Below, one piece after another: positions 48,755 to 61,353 of a stretch of DNA of 64,000 nt. Position numbers and translations under genes: made by a program. The notes beneath the pieces were generated by a model. That model was not told the DNA's origin, made no database searches, and worked only from the letters and a program-made list of their open reading frames with translations. The DNA is from Arsenophonus sp052171275 (GTDB lineage Bacteria; Pseudomonadota; Gammaproteobacteria; Enterobacterales; Enterobacteriaceae). Position 1 is the stretch's first letter, and the number at the start of each line of letters is the position of its first letter. The DNA lies in assembly GCA_052171275.1 (NCBI GenBank), contig CM125795.1:868001-932000 (forward strand), given 5' to 3'.

Positions 48755-49940
48755 TATTTAATAGGAATTCATTTAAAATAATATATAATAAAAAATTTAA
48801 TTTTATATTTTTTGATTTATGAATATATCTACCTTAATGGTAAATTATATATTATATTGTAAGCTAATTATTTTTTAACTATATACTTTAGAAAGTTACT
48901 GTTAATATATAAGATAGATATAACAAAATAAATTAGATGTACATTTTCTTAAGTTTATTATAATAAGTGAATTGATACCATAATATAATTATTAATTATA
49001 TATATAAAATAATATAACCTTAGAAAAAATTTCTATTTATTTTAAATTTATATTTTAATTTCTATAAATTATTGTATATTAAAACACATCATATAATGAT
49101 TTTAAATATATAGAAATAGATCTAGGAGAGGTGTTGACATGGATAATTATATATTAGAAATTATGATTTAGTATTTGATAATTACCAAATAATGTAATTT
49201 ATTACATGTATTGAGTAAATTATCAAATTTTTTATTGTATATATATTTTAAAATAGTTTAAATTATTATTTATCATCAGGTAACTTAACACACTCATATT
49301 TTATATGAAAAACTTCTGATAATTAGTATCATATATTTTAATTTATATATTATTGTATGATATTTTAAGTTGTAATAAAGTAAAATACATATCTTAAAGA
49401 CATAAGCATGTATATTAGTCATCTTTTTATATTTTTTAAAAATGTTAGAATTATTCTATAATAAATATTTAGATATAATAACTTTATAATATTTTATAAT
49501 AATGATGAATATCTTAAAAAGAATAATGATATACTTTATATATACATTTTCTTTTTATAAATGGTAAGTTATGATGATAGTAATCTATAAATAAATTCTA
49601 TAAATTTTATCATTTTAAATTTCTTTATATATTTTATATTCAAATATAATAAATTAAGTCATGTTTTTATCTTCAATTATCGTATCAAATAAAAAATTTA
49701 TTAATCCTTTTAAAGCAAATATTCGAGATTATGACTTATATTTTTAAATTAGTTTAAAGTTGATAGATGCTCTATCTTAAATTATATCAATATAATAATA
49801 TATTATATTTTATTTTAATCTTAAAAATTATTTAACAATATACATATTTTGTTATAATTTTTATTTCTTTCACTTATTTTGATATCAGCTACAATTAATG
49901 ATAATTATTTATATAACTTATAGTAATATTATTTGTTTTC
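48755..49940 (-). pseudogene. trpB: Remnant of trpB, tryptophan synthase beta chain
   Basis: This eroded sequence on the minus strand fits TrpB in at least three ordered patches. Near 49310 YMILI fits RMIGE. Directly after a frame change, HIKYECVKLPDDK (about 49260-49300) fits QILEREGRLPDAV. Near 49128 YPCQHLS* fits GPQHAYL within about 40 nt of the predicted place, followed by IYFYIFK for DYVSITD. Stops abound. Position agrees: the trp operon lies between yciC/ompW and rnm in E. coli, on this strand. Boundaries are extrapolated from E. coli residue numbers (397 codons). Confidence 0.55.
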
Positions 49941-52900
49941 TATATTATTAGAATGTTTATTTTCATTAAACTAATAAACATTATTCATAATTATTTATAA
50001 AAAGATAAGTTTTACCATTAAAGTAAGTAATAACTATGCTTAATACTGTGTAGATTAACTTTTTAGATTATTTATTTTTTACTTATCTTTGGATATTCTT
50101 TTTATATTAAGGGTTACTGGAAATAAAAATATATTCATATGAATATATTTTTATTATATATAAATATTATTTAAAAAAATAAATTTCTTATATATATTTT
50201 GTTATCTTAATTAAGATATTTATATATATATTTTGGATATTCAGTTTTTTCATATAAAATAGAATACTATGCGTCATTAGTTATGAACTTTAAATCAATA
50301 TAATTAATAACATATTTTTATTTATATCAATTAATAAAATACTTTTTATTTATAATAGAAATTCCTAAAATTGTTTTTAGACGTTATTTTTATTTATATA
50401 GACTAAATAGAAGAGAAAATAAAATAGAATAAATCATTCATAATAAAACTATAAATGTGGTTATTTTTAGTGTTAATAAGTTTTATTATTATGTTTTGTT
50501 TTAATAAAAATTCTTTTTTATGAAGACACAAAATAGATGATATAATGAATATGAATTTTCTTTTAAGTAATAGTATTATCCTTTAATAATAAAATCAATA
50601 AAAAGTATATATATCATCTGTATCTTATTTAATCAAAATAGTTTATCAATGATTTAATTTTATACGTATTTCAATATTTAAATAAGTTATATTCATATTA
50701 AATTAATATGAATATCTAAAAAATATATAGATATAAATATATTTATTCTTGATATTCTTATTTTTATTTTTATTAGTATATTCAAAATGGGTAATTTTAT
50801 GATGTTTAGTATCATTTAAGTAAAATATTTTATTTATTTATCAGTTTTATTAATTAGTGGATTTTTAAAAATATTTTAAATTATTAATATTTTTTAATTT
50901 AAATTAATAAATTATTAAATTTTTATATATTATGAATATAAATAATTCTGCAACTTATTAAAAAAATAATTTATAGTTTATGTTAAATTTTTATATAAAA
51001 ATTCTATATTTAAATAATAGAATTAAGATTAAGATTTATATATTTTAATATGGTTATTTATTGATAGTTATTTTAAATTTAATTAATTAATATTATTTTT
51101 TATTAAAATAATTAACTATTAATTTAAATTAATTAAGGATTTAATTGATGTTATTTTTATACTTTTGAAGTAAATAACAATTAATATTTTAAATTTAGTT
51201 ATTATTTTAATAATAATTACTATTAATCAAATTTATAATTTGATAATAAAAATATAGTTATTTAAATATTAATAACTATTTTATAGTTATTTAACTAAAT
51301 ACTAAATAAATTAAATTTATAATTAAATTTTAATAATTAATAAATATAGTTGATGTTATATATTATTATCTACTTTATCTTTTTATTAATAAAAAGATAA
51401 AAATCATTATAAATTATAATAAATTTATAAGTATTCTATATCTCTTAGTAAGAAAGAGTAACAGATTTAGCTATCTAAAATAATGATAGTTTGTGAATAA
51501 TAAAAATTAAATCTTTACTTTATCTATTGTTTATTTTTGATTAAAAAAATATCAATCTATTTGATGAGTTAATTAGTTTTGTTTATGATCTATCATAAAT
51601 ACTGATTTTTTTAATAAATAATATTTTAAAATTAATTAAATTTTATAAATTGATTTATGTAAAGTAAATTAATTTATAAAATATTAATATGTTAATTATT
51701 GATTAAATATAATGTATATTTAAGTTTTATCATTTATTTTATCAATTTTATTGATAATTTATATTAAAATAATAAATGTTTATCTATTAATTTATTTACT
51801 AATATTATGAAAGATTAATGGATTTTTAATTTAGTATTTATAGCATAATATAATATACAAAAGATATATATAATTTATATAAAACTTCTTAAATAGCTTT
51901 TATTATTATCCAATAATAAAAGCTATTACTAACTTGGTATAAAAAATTAAAAATATCATGAAACACTTTTTCTTAATTAATTATTTATTATTTAAAGTTT
52001 CATAATTTGGTGATTTTTAGTAATTTTTCAAAATTAAAGTAATTATAAATAGCATCTTTTATAATGAAGTTTTTATATTTTAAGAAATTCAAAATATTTT
52101 TTTTTGAAAAATAGCATAAAAATGAAGTTTTCTTATTTTTATTTATGTAATTTAAAATAAAATTATTAATTTTTTTTATTTAATTTTCTATACAGCTAAA
52201 ATTATATATCTATTTAACAGTAATATTTATAAAAACATATTTACTCACATTAATAAAATTTATTATTATTTTTACAGCAATTAACTTACAAATAAGTTTG
52301 TATTAATATTAATGAATAACCTATAGAAAAAATCGGCATTTATTTTTTTATTATAATTATTGATTATCATAAAATAAAAATAATATTTGCAACATAATTA
52401 TTTATTAATAGCATCGACTAACTTTAGATGATTTTATTGTAACGTGATAATAAATTGATAGTTTTATAAATAAACTAAACTAGATAAATTAATATTAAAA
52501 AACAGATTTTTAAGTTATTTTTTAGAAGATTGATAAATAAAAAAAATTATAATGATTTAATTTTAAATACTTAGTAAATCAATTTAATAAAATTCTTTAT
52601 TTTTATATCGTATAAAATATATTTATTTAAAATATATTAATTATAATATTTATTAAAAGATATAAATTGTTTATATATATATTATAAACATTAATAAATA
52701 AAATTTATTACTTTGTGAAAGTAGCTAGAAAACTAAAATATTTAAAAAAATTTTAAATTTAATTTGATATATATTTTGATATAATATAATCTTTATTATT
52801 TTAAACTGTAAATAAAATATATTTTAATCTTGGTTATAAAATATATAAAATAGAATTTTATATCATTATTAAGAAGAAATATAAATATTAATAATCAATT

Positions 52901-53099
52901 AGATAATTTATAATAGATTCATGTATTAAAATTAAAATATTTATATATTTTAATATAAATTTGTTTAATAATAAATATCTTAAAAGATAAGATAATTCAT
53001 ATTATTGATATTATCAGTTATCAATATTATCAACTATACAAAATATAATTAGTTTTAAATAATACAGATGATGTTTTGTTAAATAAGATAAGCAAAATA
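49941..53099. other. Spacer at the expected place of trpC and trpD
   Basis: The length matches what trpCF and trpGD would occupy, but I could not read convincing patches of either. A 16-bp hairpin lies at 51892-51927. Confidence 0.4.
51892..51927. repeat. 16-bp stem hairpin
   Basis: The arms aatagcttttattatt and aataataaaagctatt are exact reverse complements around the loop atcc. Each stem has two G-C pairs. No U-run follows directly (actaacttgg), so it may be structural noise or an old terminator. Confidence 0.85.
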
Positions 53100-54650
53100 T
53101 TAAATATTTTAAAAAAATTATAAATTTACTAAAAATTAAGACATATATAATATTTTGATTTTTTATTAAAAAGTGTGTTTTTTACTTAAAATTAATTTAT
53201 ATTAAAAATTAATTTCAATAGATTTTTATTAATTATAAAATATCATACTATTCATTTAATTTATCACCAAATATTAATAATTAAATTATCAGCATTTTTC
53301 ATTAAAAATAAAAAAATGGAAAGAAAATATGCAATTAAAAATTAGTTTATTTGTTAAATAAAAAAGATAAGTTAGTTGTTATATATAAATTAAGTATTAT
53401 TTATAATGTCTGACTTTTTAATGAATAATACTTTTTAGTATAAGTTTCAATAATTGAATGCTTATTAAGAATAATATTCTGTTAATATAATTTCTTAAAA
53501 TTTTGATAGAATAAAATTAAAGATATAATTAAAATCAATTTTTAATTATATTAAATTAGAAAGTATTGTTACAATAAATATAATTTTTAAAATTATTACC
53601 CATAATTTTATTAAATATTATTATTTCATTGTTAACTATGTATATTTAAATTCATTATTCATATGATACTCATAAAAAAATAGATTCTAGTTTAACATTA
53701 TACCACAATAGACTTTAATTATAGTAAGATCTCTTTAAATAAAGATAATTATATGAAAATATTTATTTGCAACAAAAGATCAAATTTTTTATATATTAGT
53801 TTTCTTCAATTTTTAATTTTGATGATTAAAAAAATAAAAGATAAACTATACAAACTTGATTTTTAAGTATATCAGTTAAACCATTAACAACTTATAACTT
53901 ATTAAGTTACTGATAAAGATATAATAAATATAAATTAATAATTAATTTATAATTAAATTTTAAAAATAAGATATAATAAAATATAAATAATGATCAATTT
54001 AAGTTATATGATAAATAATATTATATATATCTAGTTTAATATATTCACTAAATTAATTTTATCTAAAGAGAATTAAGATAATATATTTATAATTATTTTT
54101 TAAATCAATTTTTAACCTTATTTAAGTTTTATAAGTTAAATAAGAATCTATCAAATAATAATTAATTATATTTTTTTTAAATTTCAATTATTAAATTATA
54201 TTAAATTCAACAATTTTAAGTTCATTTTTTAATTAGTTATTAAGATAGATAATACGTATTAATAAATAAATTAATTTTTTATTTTTTATATATAAAAAAT
54301 AAACGTAAAAGGGGATATAATTTTTATATCACAAAAAATCTTTAGAGATATATTATTTATGTTGTTATATTTAGTATCATAAATTTACATAAAGATATTA
54401 CTTAAAATATATAATATATATTTTAAGTTTTTTTAGTGATTAAACTTTATTATTTATTTTTTTTATCTATTTTTATTTATACAAATAGATAGTTATCTTA
54501 TTTCCTATTTATAGGAGTATTTCATATTTTATATGATAATAATTATTTATTTCTTTAATATGTAATAATTTAATTAAATATTTAGTTTTATAAATAATAA
54601 TCGTTAATTATTTATTTTATAAAATAAATATATGAGTAAAAAGAGTAATT
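53100..54650 (-). pseudogene. trpE: Weak candidate remnant of trpE, anthranilate synthase
   Basis: Only two faint minus-strand patches support this. LIAYF (near 53330) fits AVGYF, and about 35 codons upstream LKSQTL*IILNL fits LSGAPKVRAMQL. Their positions agree with the end and length that trpE should have, given the trpB remnant downstream and the rnm remnant upstream. Without the neighbours I would not call it. Confidence 0.27.
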
Positions 54651-54689
54651 ACTCATAGTTTTATAATAAAAATATAATAAAAGTATTTA

Positions 54690-54721
54690 AGAAACTTTTT
54701 CTATTAATAGAAAAAGTTTCT
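54690..54721. repeat. 32-bp perfect palindrome
   Basis: Half-sites agaaactttttctatt and aatagaaaaagtttct join without a loop. It lies about where a trp leader/attenuator would be upstream of the presumed trpE remnant, but no leader peptide with tandem Trp codons is present. An inverted repeat atgagta / tactcat lies just beside it (about 54632-54656). Confidence 0.85.
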
Positions 54722-55727
54722 ATTTTCTTCATAATAATTTTTATTTAAAATCGAATCAATCAAAAAATAATTAATTAGATATAATAAATAATAAAAACAA
54801 CTATATTTTTTATTATTTATTATTTATCTTAATTTAATCTTAAATTAAGATAAATAAACATCCATAAGTAACACTACAATATAAACTTCTATTATAAATT
54901 AAAAGTATTTTATTAATTAATACAGATATTGTAAAAGAGAAATTTTTGATTATATAAATTAAAAATTAATAACTAATAACATTTATTATTCTTTTTTTAA
55001 ATCAAAAACTTAATATTTAATATATACATATGAATATTTTAACTTTAAATATTAAAATATATATAATAAATTAATTTTAAAAAGGTATTGGTTGTATATT
55101 TTATTAATTTATAAAATAATAGAATTGTTTTTATTTAAAATTAAATTAATATGAATATATTTTTATCTTTAATGAATTTTAAATAAATAATATAATATTA
55201 AGATAAATGATAAAAATTAAATGATATAAGTATATAATTTTTTCATATAAAAAATAGAGTTATAAATAATTATAATTTATAAATATTATTTATTTTAATA
55301 AACAAAGCATAAAGTATAGATAGATAATGATCTATATTAATATGCAAATAATAATTATGAAAAAAATTTATTTTTAAATAATAGATGACTATTATTTTAT
55401 TCTACTTGCATTAAAACCAACGATAAAAAATTTTTATAAAATAGATTTTGTTAGTGTGAAAATACCCTAAATAAAATAAAACATAATAAAATAACTTATT
55501 TATATTATCATAAATAGAACATCCAAGTCATTTTTAAAACAATAAAAGTTATTACAAGAAATAATATTAAATATTATATTTAAAAATAAATGATAATTTA
55601 TTAAAACGATTAAATAATAATTAACATGATTTTTTATACTATATTTACTTATATAAGGAGTTAAAAAATAAAATAATAAAGTTTAATAATATTTATTTAC
55701 TGATATTTTTTATCATAACCTCATATA

Positions 55728-55766
55728 AAAAGAGATCCTTTCTATTATAGAATATTGATCTCTTTT
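55728..55766. repeat. Terminator-like hairpin at the 5' end of rnm remnant
   Basis: Outer arms aaaagagatc / gatctctttt pair perfectly, with an inner ttctat / atagaa stem. It resembles an intrinsic terminator with a T-run on either strand, but its right arm can be read as rnm codons, so it may be a palindrome formed inside the decayed gene. Confidence 0.75.
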
Positions 55767-56386
55767 AACAAGTTTATTGATATAATTAAATAGTAGTTAC
55801 TTTTTTATTTAGAATATTTATTTGAATAATTATTTAATTTTTTTTAAGCATAATTTTATAAAAAATTAAATATTTTATTAAACATTAAAAAATAAGTTTA
55901 TTATTCTTATTTTAATATTTAATTACTAAATAACATTTAGTTAATTAAATAATAATTTAATATTATTAATTATATTTTACTAATTGTTAATAATAAATTA
56001 CTTAAAATAAATAACTTATTTATAGAATATAATTGTATTAACATAACTAATAAATTTTTAAAATTAATTATTTATTTTTTATTAAATAAAAAATAAAAGT
56101 ATAATATCAACATTATATCCAAGTTTTAATTATTTTTAATTGTTATTTTTTTTAAAATAAAAAGATTGATTTTATTAAAATTAATTATTAATTAGTATAA
56201 AAGCTTATTGTTTCAATTCATCAAGAGATATATAATATGCATATGTATTTTATTATGTACTTTTATTATCAATAAAATAAAAAAATATTTTATTAATTAA
56301 TATATTTTATATATAATAATAAAATAATTTATTTAATTACGTTTTCATAAAAAACTTTAATAATGGTAAAATATCTATATAATTTT

Positions 56387-56421
56387 TATTTCCATATAAT
56401 ATAGTATATTATATGGAAATA
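56387..56421. repeat. 15-bp stem hairpin followed by T-run
   Basis: The arms 56387-56401 and 56407-56421 (core tttccatataata / tattatatggaaa) pair perfectly around tagta and are followed by tttttaatt on the plus strand. It lies within the rnm remnant and could terminate stray transcription. Confidence 0.7.
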
Positions 56422-56589
56422 TTTTTAATTAATTATAGTAATTAAATCAATAAAACTAATAGTAATAAATAATACGTTATAAATTATAATTTTTATAATT
56501 ATCAATAATAAAATGATGATAAAATATTACCAGAAGACAATCAGAAGCTATTTTTTATTTATAACCAACATAGTGATATAAAAGATTGA

Positions 56590-57978
56590 GAAGTATATTA
56601 ATATCAATTTATTAAAATCAATAATTATAACATAATATATTACAAACGATATGTTAGTAATTAATTATTATAATTCTATTAGTAAAATTATTAATATTAA
56701 TTTCTATTACTTAAAGTTTTTAACTTTCAAAAAAGATTTAAATTTATATTAATATTTAAATATTTTTTATGGAATCAATATTGATTACATAAAAATTTAT
56801 AAAATAAAACTATAAGTTTTAAACTATTAATGAATTGATAATCGTAATATTAATAAATGATATTAGATTTTTATCATACAATAATAAGTAATATATAATT
56901 ATTTTCTTATTATACAATAGATTATAGTATATAAAAATTTATTGACAATATTTTTAAATAAAAAAACATAATATAAATAGTTTATATTATGTTCATTAGT
57001 AATTATATTAACGAAATTATTGGAGTTATTAAAATAATCTTCAAGAATTATCTTTTTATTTACTCTAATTATTATAATTTTTATGAAATAAAATAATAAT
57101 TTATATTATAGTTTATATTTTTAATAAAATAGTTAAATTTTAAAATTACTAAATGTTAATATTTATAATTAAATAAAAAAAATAAAATAATTAAATATAT
57201 TATATAATTTTTATTATTTTACATTTTTTAATTTTAATTATCCTATTTATTTTTTACCTGTATCATAAAGATAATTAACATTCCTGTTTATAACTGATAT
57301 TCTAATTTACTAAATATGATAATTAAATATTAAAAATAATCTTAAATAAATTATTTAATTTATTATTATCTAATTAAATATAAACTAGATAATTAAAATG
57401 TAGTCTATATAAATCTTTTATAAAAAAAATAAAATTCTTTTTATATAATTTTATGATAATTTATACTTGATCTATTCAAATATCTTATAAAAGTCTACTT
57501 AGAAAATTTAAGTTTAAAATTATATAAAAGAGTATATTACAAATATATAATGAATATATTTTATATGAAAATATCCAAATTAAGTTGGATTTTCAAATAA
57601 AGGATAAAATATTATAAGAGTATATTTAGTTGGCAAATCGATTATAAAAAATAATGAAATTAGAAAAGATTTATTTGAGATTAAATTATTCTTAATAACT
57701 AATTATTTTTAAATAATATTAAACAAAATAGGTAAAAGGTTTAATTAACTTACAAAGTATTTTATAAAATTATTTAGGTAAAATAATCATTATGATAAAT
57801 TTAATGGAAAGTATATAAAAATATTATTTTTTATTAAATTTATAGAAATATAAAATAAAATAATTTTAGTAAAATTTACTGAATTAATAAAATAAAATTA
57901 TATTTTATGAAATAATTTTTTGGTTATTTTTATGATTATATCATATCGCCAGTAAAATAAATATAATGGATTTATATT
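56590..57978. other. Spacer between rnm remnant and rluB
   Basis: E. coli has yciO (and yciQ) here. I found no readable trace of either. A minus-strand terminator-like hairpin lies at 56958-56993. Confidence 0.5.
56958..56993 (-). terminator. Terminator-like hairpin on the minus strand
   Basis: A 13-bp perfect stem (aacataatataaa / tttatattatgtt, loop 3 nt, 56965-56993) is followed on the minus strand by a run of T. No minus-strand gene lies upstream, so it may stop antisense transcription or be chance. Confidence 0.4.
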
Positions 57979-58791
57979 ATGAATATTAAAAAACAGAAAA
58001 GTGAAAAGTTACAAAAAGCGCTAGCTCGTTCTGGCTATGGTTCGCGTAGAGAAATGGAAGTTTTTATTCAGTTAGGAAAGATAAGTGTTAATGGTCAATT
58101 AGCAACGTTAGGTGACCGTATAGAAGTTAAACATAATACTAAAATTCGATTAAACGGTAATCTTTTAAAGATTAAAGAAACAGAAAAAGAAGTTTGTCGT
58201 ATATTAGCTTATTATAAGCGAGAAGGAGAACTATGTACTCGTAATGATCCAAAAGGACGTTCAACTGTGTTTGATTTCTTACCAAAATTAATAACTTCTC
58301 GTTGGATTGCTATAGGTCGATTAGATATAAATACTTCTGGTTTATTATTATTTACTACGGATGGAGAATTAGCTAATCGTTTAATGCATCCTAGTCATGA
58401 GATTGAGAGAGAGTATCTAGTGCGTATTTTTGGTGAAATTAATGATACAAAAATTAATTTTTTAACAAAAGGTATTCAATTAGAAGACGGTAGATCTAAT
58501 TTTAAAACTTTTACATTTCGAGGTGGTGAAGGTGTGAATCGGTGGTTTAATATTATCTTAACTGAGGGCCGTAATCGCGAAGTAAGACGTTTATTCAGAA
58601 CTGTAGACATAGAAATAAGTCGACTTATTCGTGTTCGTTATGGTAATATTTTTTTACCTAAAAGATTACCTAGGGGTGGTTGGATTGAATTAAGTTTAGT
58701 ACAAAAAAACTATTTATATAAACTAGTTAGTCTTGAGAATACAATATTTGATGAATTTTTAAATAAAAAAAATAGATATTACATTAAATAA
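57979..58791 (+). CDS. rluB: 23S rRNA pseudouridine synthase RluB
   Basis: RluB isomerises U2605 of 23S rRNA to pseudouridine in the peptidyl-transferase area. Residues 8-65 form the S4 RNA-binding domain (KLQKALARSGYGSRREME). The catalytic domain carries Asp116 in GRLDINTSGLLLFTTDG, ELANRLMHPSHEIEREY and TEGRNREVRRLF. At 270 residues it lacks most of the basic tail of E. coli RluB (291), and the N-terminus has seven extra residues before SEKLQK. There is no alternative start codon nearer to that motif, so the ATG stands. The ribosome site is weak (atgga). No intrinsic terminator is evident beyond a small atattc-gttt-gaatat hairpin after the stop. Confidence 0.96.
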   Translation: MNIKKQKSEKLQKALARSGYGSRREMEVFIQLGKISVNGQLATLGDRIEVKHNTKIRLNGNLLKIKETEKEVCRILAYYKREGELCTRNDPKGRSTVFDFLPKLITSRWIAIGRLDINTSGLLLFTTDGELANRLMHPSHEIEREYLVRIFGEINDTKINFLTKGIQLEDGRSNFKTFTFRGGEGVNRWFNIILTEGRNREVRRLFRTVDIEISRLIRVRYGNIFLPKRLPRGGWIELSLVQKNYLYKLVSLENTIFDEFLNKKNRYYIK

Positions 58792-59399
58792 AACAATATT
58801 CGTTTGAATATAAGGCGATAAACATAAATTTTATTTATTTTATATAATAAATAAATGAGTAACTAAGATTTTTAAAATAAAGTATTGTATTTTTATTTAA
58901 GTTTTAATTCATATAAATATAAAAGGAAAAATTTTATTTATTAAAATTTTAAGATAAATCTATTTAGTTTTAAATAAAACAACAATTAAATAACTTTATT
59001 AAAATAAATATTTTTATTAAAAAACTTATTTATTTTTAATATTAATATAATCAAAAAAATAACAATAATTTTATCATTAATAATGATAATTAAGATAATA
59101 AATAACATATATTAACTAATCTAGTTAAATTAATATTTTTAAATTATAAATATCAAAAATTATTATTTTAGTTTTATTTTATTTTTTTAAAATTATTGAT
59201 ATTTTAAAATATCAATAAGACATATAGATAAAGATAAAATCTAATAGATTAATATAATTATATTTGTAATATAGAAAATTTATAGTATTTTCTATTTATT
59301 TTATAATAGAATTATCATAATAAATGTTATAATTTTATTAATCAAATAAATATAGATTTTAATTGTTTGTTATTAAAGTAACAATCATAAAGTAATTAT
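58792..59399. other. Spacer at the expected place of btuR
   Basis: The length (about 0.6 kb) equals btuR, the cob(I)alamin adenosyltransferase gene that lies between rluB and yciK on the minus strand in E. coli. Only a doubtful C-terminal match near 58800-58830 was seen, and the P-loop was not found, so I do not call a remnant. Confidence 0.4.
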
Positions 59400-60156
59400 A
59401 AAGTTAGTTAATAAATAATTATTTTATAATTAGTTATATTGTTTATTTATTATTTTTTACTATTATTATATATATTATATAATAAAATTAAATTTCAATA
59501 TAAAATTTATAATTAAATTAAATATTTGATTTTATCAAATTAATTAATAATATCATTTTGTTTTTATAGTAAATACTTATATAATTTTTATAATCGATTA
59601 GTTCATAAACATTATCTATTATTAATAGAGATAATGTTAGTTTTTTATTTTGTATTATTCTTTTTATAGATTAAATATATTAATTTATAAATCATTATAT
59701 TTAATCTAATCTAAAATAATATCTAGATTAGATTTTTTATTATTAATCTAGAAATAGGTTAAGTATTAATCTATTTAATAATATGGTATATTTGATATAT
59801 CAATATCTTAAAGTTTTAAATATCAAAATAACTTTATAATTTTTATTTATAAAATAAAAATTATAAAGAATCATATACTTTAAAATTTTTTTATATAAAG
59901 ACATAATTAAAATGATAAAAATATTATTTAATATTAGTTATTTGATTCAAATATTAAAATCGTAATTTAAAAAACATTATTAAATTAATGATATAAATAT
60001 AAACTGAAATAACAAAATCATTATCAAAATTAGTTTATACTGAATTTTATTTCAAATTTTAGTTATTTTGTTAATTAGAATAAGATTTTTAATATAATTT
60101 AAATGAGTTAGTATAATCTCTTATCTAATGTTAGACTATCATATTATTTTTATTTT
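59400..60156 (-). pseudogene. yciK: Remnant of yciK, short-chain dehydrogenase
   Basis: This is an eroded NAD(P)-binding oxidoreductase gene. Near 60085-60120 the minus strand reads EIILTHLNYIKN, fitting RIILVTGASDGIG, the Rossmann glycine loop. Downstream, ITKI*NKIQYKL fits ATVILLGRNEEKL with one deletion. The predicted start is about 100 nt from sohB and divergent from it, and the space to rluB exactly holds yciK plus btuR, as in E. coli. The C-terminal half is unreadable. Confidence 0.48.
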
Positions 60157-60240
60157 AACTATTAAAATTTATTAATGATGATTATAAGCACTTTATCAAA
60201 TTTTTAATTACAGTATATACTATTATTCATTTTCTGTAAA

Positions 60241-60246
60241 GAAGGA
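60241..60246 (+). promoter_or_regulatory. Ribosome site fixing the GTG start of sohB
   Basis: GAAGGA lies seven bases before GTG 60254. No ATG in frame exists near the conserved N-terminus, so this site decides the start. Confidence 0.75.
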
Positions 60247-60253
60247 TAGAATT

Positions 60254-61300
60254 GTGGAATTTCTCTTATCATATGGATTATTTTTTGCTAAAACAGTAAC
60301 AATATTTATTATTATTATCTTAATTCCATTAGTTATTTTTAGCTTTGGACAACGCAAACAGAACAAAAAAGGTGATTTAAGGATTATTGATTTAAGTAAA
60401 ACATATCACGAGCGTCAACGTGAGATGCAGCAGATTAAAATGAGTGATAGTCAATATAAAGACTGGTTAAAAACTTATAAAAAACAACGTAAAATTAAAG
60501 AAAAAGAGAAGAAAGCAGATTCAAAATCTAATCAATTAACTACAAAAAAATCTTGTTTTTTTATAATTAATTTTAAAGGAAGTATGAACGCGCATGAAGT
60601 GAGTGCATTGCGCGAAGAAATTACTGCAATCCTATCAATTGCTGATAATAATGATGAAGTTTTACTTAAGCTTGAAAGCCAAGGTGGAGTTGTGCATGGT
60701 TATGGTCTAGCTGCTTCTCAACTAAATCGTTTACGAGAAAAAGGTCTTAAATTAATTGTTTCTGTAGATAAAGTTGCGGCAAGTGGTGGTTATATGATGG
60801 CATGTGTTGCAGATTACATTGTTGCAGCTCCATTTGCCATTATTGGTTCTATTGGTGTTGTTGCACAAGTCCCAAATTTTTATAGATTATTGAAGAAAAA
60901 AGATATTGATGTAGAATTACATACAGCAGGAGAGTATAAACGTACACTAACTTTATTTGGAGAAAATACTGAAAAAGGTCGTAAAAAATTTACGCAAGAC
61001 TTGAATGAAACACATAAACTATTTAAAGATTTTGTTCTTCAAAAACGACCAAATATTGATATCAATACTGTGGCAACAGGTGAGCATTGGTATGGAATTC
61101 AAGCAAAAGAAATGGGATTAATTGATAATATCGGTGTTAGTGATGATATTATTATTAAGAAAATCGATATTTATCAAATCATTGAAGTTACTTATATGCC
61201 TCATAAACGTTTCATAGATCGATTAATGTGTAGCATCATAAAAAATATAGATGACTTATTAATACGATGGTGGCAAAGAGGACAAAAAAAACTATTTTAG
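60254..61300 (+). CDS. sohB: Inner-membrane S49 protease SohB
   Basis: This 348-residue relative of SppA has one S49 domain, matching E. coli SohB (349 aa). A membrane segment spans about 12-30. A basic, Lys-rich stretch covers 75-100. Ser177 in VDKVAASGGYMMACVAD and Lys229 in HTAGEYKRTLTLFGEN form the expected Ser-Lys dyad. The ending RWWQRGQKKLF is conserved. It starts at GTG with a good ribosome site. The family is thought to clear membrane or periplasmic protein fragments; exact substrates are unknown. It lies between the remnants of yciK and topA, in E. coli order. Confidence 0.97.
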   Translation: MEFLLSYGLFFAKTVTIFIIIILIPLVIFSFGQRKQNKKGDLRIIDLSKTYHERQREMQQIKMSDSQYKDWLKTYKKQRKIKEKEKKADSKSNQLTTKKSCFFIINFKGSMNAHEVSALREEITAILSIADNNDEVLLKLESQGGVVHGYGLAASQLNRLREKGLKLIVSVDKVAASGGYMMACVADYIVAAPFAIIGSIGVVAQVPNFYRLLKKKDIDVELHTAGEYKRTLTLFGENTEKGRKKFTQDLNETHKLFKDFVLQKRPNIDINTVATGEHWYGIQAKEMGLIDNIGVSDDIIIKKIDIYQIIEVTYMPHKRFIDRLMCSIIKNIDDLLIRWWQRGQKKLF

Positions 61301-61318
61301 AGTATACTCTTTAAAGGA

Positions 61319-61353
61319 AATATATACTGACTTTTTATAGGCCAGTATATATT
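61319..61353 (+). terminator. Likely terminator of sohB
   Basis: An 11-bp stem (aatatatactg / cagtatatatt) with a 13-nt loop starts 18 nt after the stop and is followed by ataattt. The U-run is poor, so strength is uncertain. Confidence 0.55.

Larger units (their letters stand above)
55717..56589 (+). pseudogene. rnm: Remnant of rnm (yciV), 5'-3' nuclease of the PHP family
   Basis: This is an eroded copy of the metal-dependent 5'-3' exonuclease RNase AM, which matures rRNA 5' ends. The C-terminal patch at 56521-56586 (KILPEDNQKLFF, then IYNQHSDIKD) fits KLWLPAGVEGVWQLWEQPQN with few gaps before a TGA stop. Near 55757 IDLF*Q fits YDLHSH, the first metal-binding motif, at the distance expected for 293 codons. 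The middle is unreadable. It lies between the trp remnants and rluB on the plus strand, as in E. coli. Confidence 0.57.

Noticed and set aside
49124..49171. Strong-looking ggagag ribosome site before a 10-codon ATG frame
   Set aside because: The frame ends after ten codons, and the opposite strand reads as a trpB remnant at the GPQH motif, so the match is chance.
54690..54721. Palindrome as a trp attenuator
   Set aside because: No leader peptide with Trp codons, no G/C-rich terminator stem, and the nearby trpE call is itself weak.
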